From contig JBLDXI010000001.1 in NCBI GenBank assembly GCA_047495785.1, positions 1,674,001-1,738,000 on the forward strand: DNA of 64,000 nucleotides, given 5' to 3'. The stretch is from Lepidodermella squamata (Eukaryota > Gastrotricha). The position numbers were made by a program, and so were the translations under genes. Position 1 is the first letter of the stretch; the number at the start of each line of letters is the position of its first letter. Below, one piece after another: positions 35,920-46,500 of this stretch. The notes beneath the pieces are model-generated. The model searched no databases. It was not told the DNA's origin and saw nothing but the letters and a program-made list of their open reading frames with translations.

Positions 35920-36443
35920 CATAACTTATTTTTTTCCTGCCCCAATATGCATAACTCACGATTTTGACCTGAAAATAACTGGAAAGGGTAAATCGACAAC
36001 GTAGATCACGATTCTGATGTCAGAATGCAGTAGAAATGTACAGAAACCCCGTTTTTGACCAATCGCCCAAAACGGGACATTGGCAGTTGGCAGACTTGAT
36101 AGTGGCTTTTACACTGGCTTTTTTTTGTTGGTTTTTAACCGCTCTGTGAATAACGGGGTGGGTAATTACGTATTATAGACTCACTTAGCTACCCCTTTTG
36201 ACACCAGGCATAAAGAAATCGCGGTTAAAAACCAACAAAAAAAAGCCAGTGTAAAAGCCACTATCAAGTCTGCCAACTGCCAATGTCCCGTTTTGGGCGA
36301 TTGGTCAAAAACGGGGTTTCTGTACATTTCTACTGCATTCTGACATCAGAATCGTGATCTACGTTGTCGATTTACCCTTTCCAGTTATTTTCAGGTCAAA
36401 ATCGTGAGTTATGCATATTGGGGCAGGAAAAAAATAAGTTATG
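35920..36443. mobile_element. Perfect long palindrome, 223-bp arms (foldback-like)
   Basis: Arm 35920-36142 and arm 36221-36443 are reverse complements over their whole length as far as I can read, around a 78-bp spacer. The outer ends read CATAACTTATTTTT. It has no open reading frame of note. Perfect arms indicate recent origin or active correction; a foldback or MITE-type element is the best guess. Confidence 0.8.
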
Positions 36444-36667
36444 CATCAAAAGGGCACGGCCCCAATGGTGCATAATCGTGGCTCACTTCGGCTGATCAAC
36501 AATGGCTCATCGGCCATGTGTTGCATAACCGTGAGCTTTTGTGGGGTGATTAAGGGGACCCTAAGACACATCCCAGCGCAAACCGCTTCGAAAAAGACCC
36601 AACGGCTGATGAGAAACAAATTTTCAAAATTTTGACCCCTCATTTATGCATCATTAGGAGACTCTAC

Positions 36668-38203
36668 CCTAGCTTCATTTAAAAAAAAATCATAAATTGC
36701 TGTTATAGTTGTATTTAATCATTGGCATATAATTTAATGGCAAAGCTCGCGAATAACTGAGTGATTATTTGACATTTTTGGCATGTGACGTACAGTTTGG
36801 TCTGAAAATAGTAAAGAACGCGCATTTCTTCAAATAATTGCGTTTTCAGATAATGATCACGAGGCTAATCAATTTCTTCAATCTATTGATCAGCTTCAAT
36901 TCAATGGCGCACATCTGATTAGCCAATTTCGAGGGAAAAAAGAAAATCAGTCCTAATTATTTAAAAATCATTAAAACAAAATTGTAATTTGAAATATGGA
37001 TTAAGAGAGGATATGCCATGTTAAAGAGAAGGATTCTGGTTGCACCTGCACGCTCAATGAAAGATGACCCAAAATATCAAAGACCTTTCCAATATGTATA
37101 TAGTTGGCTCCAATCCCAGACCTGTAGGTGGAAAAGCCATATTTAGACTAACCCTCACAGAGTCATCGTTCGTTAAGCGCATGTCCCTACCGCCAATGTC
37201 GCCGAATTCACTAATATTTCAATAATAAAAACCATATTTTCAGGTCAAGAGATTTTAACAGATAATGTTTCCCAGGTTCTCAAACTGTAAATAACAAGTT
37301 CAACAATACCTTATAAAGGCTCTTTGAATTCGTCTTCTACCGAAGAATTCCAATTAATTTGAAGTTCAAACCTTAAATAAATTGCCATTTGCGTGGAATT
37401 AGCTCTTTTTTTCCTAGATTGGCATCTACACCTTCACTTCTACCGCAACTTGATCACTAACTAGGCCAGATAATTGAAGGCAGGAAAAGGCACTTTGTTT
37501 TTTCTGTCACAAAAATAAGTCCTAACCATTGAATTGAAACTTTTAATTTTTTCAAATTTTCTTTGGGGCTTGGATAATGACCCTTCTCTTACTGCTTGTC
37601 TCCTTCACGGTAATGTAATAAGGTAAAACTCTAAACCGCGTTAATTTATAGCTTCGATAAATTATGTTCTGAATTCTTTTTAATAAAGTCAATTTTCAAT
37701 TAAAATCATTTTTTTTCAAAATGAAAAAAGCTGATAGAGAAAATTAACTCCAACTACTGCTACAAGCTACAAGGTCATGTGCCCATCACATGATAACCAT
37801 CATTCAACTTTTTTTCAACTACGATTCGCGAATCTTAAGTCGCAGCTTTACTAGTTTTAGACCACACTGTAGATAGGACGCCGCACTCAGAGCACGCCGG
37901 CTGACCAAAAGACGTGTTCGCTTTTTTGCTCATGAATTTTTTGCTTTTTTGCTCGCAAAAATTAGTGTTTTGGCGCGATTTCCGAGACGCTACCAGGATG
38001 AGATGCATCTTTGAAGATGAATTCTGATGATGGATGGCAGCATCTGCTCAAAATTTGATCAAAAGTCAACAGAAATAGCACGAAATAGGAAAATAATGAC
38101 ATGATTCATCTCATTACATTTGAAACGATGAACTTTGCTCCTTATTAGTCTCACTTCAATTTTTCGTGCCCGAAAACCTCTTAGTGCGGCGTCCTATCTA
38201 CGT
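36668..38203. repeat. Segmental duplication, copy 2 (spacer ahead of H3)
   Basis: Copy of 30004-31860, from TAGCTTCATTT to TTTTCGTGCCCGAAAACC, lacking the stretch equivalent to 30300-30650. Confidence 0.75.
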
Positions 38204-38422
38204 CACATGATTTTTGGCACCTGACAGAAGGGTGGTAAATGCACACGAACAGAGTGTAAAAATCGTGCTCTCTGTTCCCTAGACTGTTTGCTTGCTCTGC
38301 ATGTAGGCGTTCTAGTATACTTATATCGGCCTGAACCTGAAATTGGAGACATGGCCCTGGTGCCACCTACGTGCTGGCACGGAAATAAAAGGCGAAAAAT
38401 ATTGGGAAAACAAAGATTAATC

Positions 38423-40482
38423 ATGGCTGTGTTGCCATTTTTTGTTTTAGCTTTGCTACAAGTTGTAGCAGCTCAACAGAGCTCTCCTGTTGTTAATACA
38501 AGATCAGGCCCGGTGAGAGGTAAAATCGTTACTGTGGCCTCTAATCCGAGCCAAATCGATGTCTACCAATTCACTGGCATTCCATTTGCGAAACCTCCAG
38601 TCGGTGATCTCAGGCTGAGAAAAACGCAATCCGTCCAACCGTGGACAACGATTCTCGATGCAACTAACGATCCACCCCAATGCATGCAGAGTGCCATGCA
38701 AATTCCCGGTGGTCCTACTCTTGCGTCGAAAATGTCCGAAGACTGCCTGTACCTCAACATTTGGGCGCCTAAGGCCGCGGTCGATAGCGCTCTTAGTGGT
38801 CAAAATAGCCAAAAATTGAGCGTTTACGTATTCATCCACGGCGGCGCTTTTGTCATGGGTTCAATCAGCGATAAGACACTCAATGGGGTGTATCTATCAG
38901 GACTTAGCAATGTCATAGTCGTAACAATCCAGTACCGACTCGGGTCATTAGGATTTGCCTATCAGGGTAACATCTACGCCCCGGGTAATATGGGGCTTTG
39001 GGACCAACTTGAGGCTTTAAAATGGATAAATGCTAACATCGGTTCATTCGGGGGTGACAATACGGCAGTAACAATTGGTGGCCAGAGCGCTGGCGGGTCT
39101 GCTGTTACCGCTCACTTGCTGTCACCCTACAGCAGGCCCTATTTCCAGCGAGCAATTATCGAATCAGGCGCCGCAACCATGGTATGGGGTAGGCGAAATT
39201 CCTCGATCGTCAGGCGAACTTCGGACATTGTTCTCAGCACGATTTGCATGCCTACTTCAAACATCGAAACCTGGATGCAATGCCTTAGCCGAGCTAATGC
39301 TTCGTCATTTCCAGCTGCAGATTCGTCCCCGGCTGGTAAACAAATCGTTAAGGAGGACAATTTCTCCCCTGTAGTCGATGGCGACTTCATTCCTCGAGAT
39401 CCGTCGTCAATGCTAGCTTCAGGCGACTTTTCGAAAGTCCCAATTTTGATAGGAATGACTAAGGACGAAGCTTCCTTCCAGCTGGTAATGCCTGATGGCA
39501 GTAATCCTCCCCTTTTCGGCCTGCAACCCAGTCAGTTGACAAATGCCCATTACAAAACGCTTATTTCTGAACGCTTCATCGATTTTCATCAACTACTGCA
39601 TGACAGCAATAGTACAACTGCGAAGTTGAGGGTTACCTCGGCAATTGAATTTCAATATCAGCCGAAAAGTCAAGGTTTAGCGATTTTCCAAGCAGTCAGT
39701 GATGCTGATAGTGACTACACGTTCAAATGTCCCGTTTTGGCTTGGGCTAAAGGTACGGCCAGTGCTAGGGCTCAGGTCTATGCCTTCATGTTCAGCCACG
39801 TGACGGAAAGTTCTATGAGCTATATTGGAGCGAAACACGGCGATGAACTTCAGTAAATTTCGATTTTCAATATTTTTCAAGCTAATAATTCGGTTTTTCA
39901 GATACATGTTTGGTGAGCCTTTGGCTGGATCCAACAACTCTTACTCCGCCACTGAAAAGGTCCTCAGTCTAACTATGATGGCTTACTGGTCGAATTTCAT
40001 AAAATATGGGTTAGTATTCAAGATCTAGCCTTGAAATCGATTGAACTTAGATTTTCACCAGAAATCCTAACGGCATTGGACAAAGCCGTCTTCGAACTTG
40101 GCCGTCCTATTCCGGCTCTGGTTGTTCGAAACAAGTTTTCGACATAACCATAGCCAGCGTAGTAAACAAAACCAGCCCCGACTCGCAGGCCATTATTTGC
40201 GACTACAAGAGAAACGACTGTGAGATGGTGAGTAGTATAGTTGATGATCAGCTTTCAGCTATCATCCCTCTTTTGTTGTGTTGTTGTTTTTTCATACGGG
40301 CGTTTGTTTATTAGTTTTGGAATGACTACATGCCGAAACTCGTCGCAGCAGCGTTGAACAACCAGCAAACATCAATAACGACAACACGCGCCTATAGACC
40401 AAGACCGCCTCACGGAAGAGGAGGCTATAATAATCGAAATAACGATGATGACTCGTCGCGGGACGGCGATAGGCGCGGCTGA
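38423..40482 (+). CDS. Carboxylesterase H3, secreted
   Basis: Four exons: 38423-39852, 39902-40009, 40062-40227 and 40315-40482; 623 aa, ten residues shorter than H1 and H2 because of a deletion in the Asn/Gly tail. The signal peptide is identical to H2. Triad motifs GQSAG, TKDEAS and GAKHGDE and the HGGAF loop are intact. Its 5' third follows H2 while the part around ISERFIDFHQLLHDSN follows H1, and its second exon has its own changes (YMFGEP, NSYSATEK). AATAAA 40539-40544 and 40563-40568. Same expected activity as H1. Confidence 0.94.
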
Positions 40483-41006
40483 AAAACAAAACATTTGCTT
40501 TTCAAAGAAAACAAAGTAAAAAACGTTTTCAAACACACAATAAATTGCTTGCTTGCTTGCTCAATAAAAAGTGGTTGATGTATTACACTGATGCGTTGTT
40601 GTTAAAAATATTTGTTTTATATAGCGGCGATCGATAAAAACGGCGGGCTAGGCGTTGTTCAGTTTTTTTGCAATATTTTTCATATAGGTAAGTTTGGCGG
40701 CTAAAAATAATTATTGTTCATTTATTTATTTACTACTCGCACTCTCATAGCAGCTCGTGCGCGCTATTTACGCTGCGATGGTACTGCTTTAATAATAATT
40801 ATTAAACTTTAATTGGTCAACTACTGCCGGCCATCGTCGCGTAGAGATGACGATGAGCTTATAGCATAGCGCTTATTCTAACCTTTATATCACCTATTTG
40901 TGGCCAATATTTCATATATTTTTTTTATCGGACAATTTTTCTCTATTTTCTAATGTCTCAAACATTCCTATTTTATCCTAATTTTTCCCATATTTAGACA
41001 TTTATA
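40483..41006. other. Spacer H3 to I with empty insertion site
   Basis: Contains two poly(A) signals, a short GCTT repeat (about 40547-40560) and, at 40618-40624, the uninterrupted target site of the TA-flanked element found after H1 and H2. After about 40655 the sequence leaves the duplicated unit. No gene. Confidence 0.6.
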
Positions 41007-43189
41007 ATGCGAGACTATCAACTAAATATTTTAATTTTCTTTCAATTTTGCCCGTCTATTTTCGCTCAACTCCTTACGAGTCGAGACAATGGCGCGATTG
41101 TTGCGACAGAATTGGGCCGGGTTAAGGGCAAATTAGTCGGAACGTCACAGCCCGTCTACGAATTTCTAGGCATCCCATACGCCGAGCCGCCCATCGGCGA
41201 ACTTCGATTTAAAAAGCCAGCTCCGAAGCGACCCTGGAAAATAACGTATGATACAACCAACCGGCTGCCAAATTTTTGCATGCAACATCTCGCCGATCAC
41301 GGGCTCAGCCTCAGCATGCAACACAACGCAACTATGAAAGGGTCGAAAATGTCCGAGGACTGTCTCTACCTCAACATATGGGTGCCGAAGAACGCACTGA
41401 CCACGTCTAGTAAGAACAAATCCTTTTCGACCTTAGTCTTCATCCACGGTGGGGCGTTTATCACCGGAGACATCATGCAAGATCTGTACAATGGCACGAT
41501 TTTAGCTGGCTATAATAACATAATTGTCGTGACTATTCAATACCGTCTCGGTTCGCTGGGTTTTGCGTATTTCAATCATAAAGACGCGCCGGGTAACCAG
41601 GGTCTTTGGGACCAACTTGAGGCTTTGAAATGGGTCAAGCAAAATATTGGGTTTTTTGGCGGCAACTCGAGTGACGTCACAATTGTTGGCCAAAACGCTG
41701 GTGCTATTTCAGTTTCTCTTCACATGTTATCACCGTATAGCCGGCCCTATTTCAAACGAGCTATTATTCAATCAGGCTCAGCGCTAGCAGCTTGGGCAGT
41801 TCGGCCGGCGAACGAGGCAGCGAAAATTGCGAATTTACTATTCCAAGCCGTTTCGTCTGAGAAGATTTGCGAGGGTCTAAACGAGGTCAGAGCGGATATG
41901 GAGACAAAGTTGAGGTGTTTACGGGCTGTTAGTGATGCGAATCTGTTCCCGAAAACAGACCTCGAACTTGCATTCTCCGGGCTTGGAATAGCTTTCGCCC
42001 CAGTCATAGACGGCGATTTCATACAGAAAAATCCGATGACGATGTTGGAAAATGGCGATTTCGCGAAAGTTCCGGTTTTGCTGGGTGTTACTAAGGACGA
42101 GGGATCTCAATTCCTTATGCTAAGCCCTCAGGTAAGATATTTATGAAAAATCCTAAAAAAAAGTTTAAGGAGGAATTTTTTAATTTAATTTTTAATTAAT
42201 ATTAATAAATTAACTTTAATCAATTTTTTGTACAGGCTATGCAAATCTTACCGAATTTTGTGAATCCTAACAAGCCGATGTCAAACATCACTATCAATCA
42301 TTTGAAAATGTTACTTCAAAGCGGTAGTTTCAGCATGTTCAGCGATGCTCCGCAGCTGCGAAGCAATCTTCTTCTGAACGCAATCCGAGTCCAATATTGG
42401 CCACCGGATAAGCGAGGCGAAGATGGCTATCCAAAAGGCGGCGATGTCGTAAAAGCAGCCATCGATGCCGGTGGCGATTTTGCCTTCACCTGTCCAACAG
42501 TAACTTGGGGCCAATTGATGGCGACGAATAGATCAAAGGCCAATCAAGTACCTATGTACGCTTATTATTTTACGCATCACCGGCGCGGGTCTCTTCTCCC
42601 CTCTTGGATGGGGACTATGCATGGTTCGTTAAAATAAAAAAATTCAATTCCTTAAAAATTCCTGTATTGATTTTAGGGGATGAAATAGCGTACGTTTTCG
42701 GAGAACCATTCTCACCGAATTCACGCGTAATGTCATATAATTCCGACGACAAAGTGAGTCTAATTATCGAGGTCATGAGTCGAAACCAGTTTTTTTGAAT
42801 TTCAAGGCTCTATCCCGAAAAATGATGGCCTACTGGAGCAATTTTGCAAAAAGCGGGTAATTAATTGCGATTTAATGTGAGAGCTTAATTATTTCGATTT
42901 TTTTGGCAGCGATCCAAACACTGGTGACCAATACAGCAATCAACACTTGAAGCTCCGAACTTGGCCTCGATTTACGGGTGACCAGTGTCCTACTCGGTTT
43001 TTCGAAATCAGCGTGCTCACTCAAGTTTTCGTTTACGGTCACGCGACTTTATGCGGTTTAAAGGCGCGAGAATGCGCGGTAATTTTCACTCCTTAAAAAT
43101 ATTGCCTAGGTCTGCATATTTTTTTTCTCAAGTTCTGGTACGATGTCTTCGAGCCATTATCGCAATTATTCGAGCGAGCTTACTACTGA
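41007..43189 (+). CDS. Carboxylesterase-like I, nucleophile Ser replaced by Asn
   Basis: Six exons: 41007-42131, 42236-42623, 42677-42753, 42807-42856, 42910-43078 and 43133-43189; 621 aa. Signal peptide at MRDYQLNILIFFQFCPSIFA. Oxyanion HGGAF, SEDCLYLN, Glu365 (TKDEGS), His504 (GTMHGDE) and the Cys module ending ECAFW are all present. The nucleophile elbow reads GQNAG, with Asn230 (codon 41694-41696) in place of Ser, so no classical esterase activity is expected. It lacks the intron at about residue 320 found in C and F and splits the catalytic His codon region differently (phase-1 intron after HG). Frames are intact, pointing to a conserved non-catalytic role. Confidence 0.92.
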
Positions 43190-43516
43190 GTACTTGGCCG
43201 CATTTTTCATTTCGAAATTGATACGCATTAGTTTTTTCGCCGTTGAGTCATCCGTGCTAGAGTATATTAAACTGAAAAAAATATTGATTGTAATATGATC
43301 TTCTCACTTGTATCTTCAACTTTTCGAATCAGATTTATTATACTTGCTAATGAGTTGTAGAAAAGCGCGTGAATTTCGTATTCGAGAGGTGAAGATAAGC
43401 CGCCTTGTGCCTGCAGGCTAGCTCAAAGCAAGGCGAGAAAAGCGAATAAAATCGATAATTTTCTAACGCACTTTGCTTTTTGTTTTGCTAATTTCTCAAC
43501 AATTTGTAATTTCGCC
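43190..43516. other. Intergenic, esterase I to CNG channel
   Basis: No gene or repeat recognised; presumably the channel promoter. Confidence 0.35.
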
Positions 43517-46500
43517 ATGGCGCAGCCGGCTGCTTCGGCTACAACAGGTCAAGCGAATCAGAGTTCAACGGCCCAGAACGCCTCATCAAATGCTCGAGCT
43601 CACCAACTCCAACAAGTCTGTTCCAACTCACTACCGAAAAAATTATTCGGCACAGTTAAAAAGTTGATTTAAAATTAAAATAAAATTCGTAAAATTAAGT
43701 TTTCAAATACGAATTTAGATTTCTCTTGACAGCAACTATAAGCCATGACTCGAACACCTATTACGCCTGGCTGTGGATTGTTTCTTGCGCTGTTCTCTAC
43801 AACATCGTAGTTGTACCATTGCGAGCGTCTTTCATCGACGCAAATCTCGATAACATTCAGGGCTGGTTCGTAATCGACTACCTAATCGTCGATGTAATTT
43901 ACCTGATCGATATGATGATAAGAGCCCGCACCACCTTCTTCCACCAAGGCATAACCGTGACGGATACAAAGCTTCTACGACAACGATACATGAAAACATG
44001 GCAGTTCTGGCTCGATGTCTTGAGTCTTCTGCCGACGGATTTGATAATGATTGGCTTAACCCCAGTTTACATTATTGTTCGTATTAATCGGTTGCTCCGT
44101 GTCGGCCGGTTTTTCGAAATGATGACTCGGGTTGAAAGCAGCGCGGCTTATCCTAATGTTTTTCGATTGGCGACAACAGTTCTCGGTGTATTGATTGCCC
44201 TTCACTATACAGCGATTTTCTATCACTCGTACTCGAAAGCAGTCGGTTTCGGTCGGCCTTATGAAGATCCGGGTAGGGATGAGGATTTAGATGCAGACCA
44301 GTATCAAATGCCACTTTGGCGAGCAAGGAAGCCATTCTTTCAGCGGTAGTTCTAAAATTTTTCGATGAGATTCAATTTTTAATTTCTTTTTTATTCCATA
44401 GCTACACTTACAGTCTTTATTGGTCGACTATGCAGGTAACTACAAAGTCTAGTTTTATTTCAAATTTCCTGTTTTCGATAATAATTTAACAGAATTTATC
44501 TTTTAGCGGAACCTAATTTGCCTGTTGTGGAACCAAACTTATGAAAGGTGCCAATTTCGAAAAAAAATTTTTGATCAGGATTTTTTCGAGTTCTGAAAGT
44601 GAGGACAGAAAATGGCCCACAATTTTACCGTAATTTATTTGAATTATTTTAATGAAAAAAAATTATAAATTGGCTGGACGCTACCCCTAGCGGGTTAGCA
44701 ACCAGAGACGGGGGAACGTACGGTTGTTCCTAGGGATGCGGGTTGCGAGTAGGCGAATGAGTCCCACTAAATAATTGCGCTATATCTAAAGTTGCCGGCT
44801 ATAGAAGAGAGCACTTTAGGCTAATATGCAATATTTCATGAATTCTGGCACACACGTGCGACAACCTAACGCTACCTCATCACGGCCGGAACTACCGCGG
44901 CCTAATGAGCGACCGAGTTATAGCGACTAGAGCTATAAGTCAGGCGAAGTCCCGAGGATATTCCACACGGAAACTCTTTCTGCACCATATATTTAGTAGA
45001 TAGAGATGGCGAGACTACGGCCGAGGTACGTTACAGCGGATAAGGGCAAATCAAATGACTCATCGCAATTACTTACCTATATACCGTAAAAACCGAAATT
45101 GGGTCCTAGGTCTATAATAATGCCTTGCCTGGTTTAAGCCCCCAGTCTGAGCGATGATTGAACTAATAATACATCAGGCCTAAATTAGTGTCTTGGTTTC
45201 TTGGTCTTGCGTCTTGGTAAATATTTTGCACTTGTCACATGACTGAAATTACCAATTGCATTTCGGAGTTAGTTTTAGCAAAAATTCGATTAAATTAATG
45301 CGAAGCTCAAATCTGATCTGGCGAGTAAAAATGCCTGTTAGTTGAGATGAGTTTTCATCATTTCCCGTCAAGAACAACCCAAAACATGTCGAGTTTCATT
45401 TTTCTCATTTGTAACTTTTTCATCGCACACTCTCCTCTTCTGTGGAAAGCATTCCCGAAAGCGTCGAAGCTGAAACCTCGTCAAAGAAGAATGTGACTGG
45501 AAGAATTGAAAAAAATGAAAACGATCTCTACGAAGGGGAAATTTCACTGTTGTTTCATTTTTAAACTCTTTTTCAATTCAATTTCAATCTCATCTCATGA
45601 CGATAGATTCAAATAAATATTACCACAGTCTACAATTGTACCCCGCCTGTAATAAACCCTCACTTATTTCTTGGTTTGAAACTATAAAACCACGGCACCG
45701 GTTTTTACGGTAAGTTTCAAAACTCAACTGCAACACCTATATAATAAAATGTAATATTGCATGGATGCAATGACAGGCATTACAAGGAGATATTGCGATC
45801 TTGCACGTTTTTAAGTTGAAAGTTATTTTTTATTTCATCCTGAACATGAACGTAACGAAGTGAATAACCGCCTTTTCACTTTTCATTGTCCTTTCCTTTC
45901 CTTGCTACTATATACTTACATTTATTAAAGATGCTTGCCCATGACCACAATCAGGAACCGGTCCATATTTCGCGAAACAATGCTATCTCCAGCTAGTAAA
46001 TGCCGATATGGTCACTCAGGGTTATTCTAAGAGAATTCCAAGTCCCCGCTCACCTGACTGCTACGTTGCATTGTAAATCGACAAGTCCCGAGGACTTGAG
46101 AAAAATCTCTATCTCCATAAAATTAGATATCGCAGTCGGTCCAACTGCGAGTGAGTGCGATGACTCTCAGACTCTAAGCTTTAAGAGCTTTATGTGTGAG
46201 TACGATGACCCACGAGTGAGCACGATGACTCAATAAATCTACAGCTATTTGAGTAACTAAAATTCAGAAACTAAGTTTTCTACGGTTTTCGGTCCCTTAT
46301 ATAGACCGTCTAAGCTCCGCCCACTGGGTGAGGGCCGACTTTTATTGGCTAAGCAAATAAAATTATTGCTATAGGTGCAATAAAACTGCGCATTATTATA
46401 GTGCGCGAGGTCATGACCGTGAACGGTCAGAGCGTAGCGGTGGCCACCGCGCGGGGGTGGAGCTTACACGACCGAGAGGCCTATATAACGGGACCAAAAC

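Larger units (their letters stand above)
34178..38422. other. Spacer H2-H3 with nested insertions
   Basis: No gene. Order: left part of the TA-flanked element (34292 to about 34995); GC-rich repeats and tRNA-like B boxes (35000-35900); a perfect long palindrome (35920-36443); then the duplicated spacer (36668-38203) and the H3 promoter. Confidence 0.6.
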
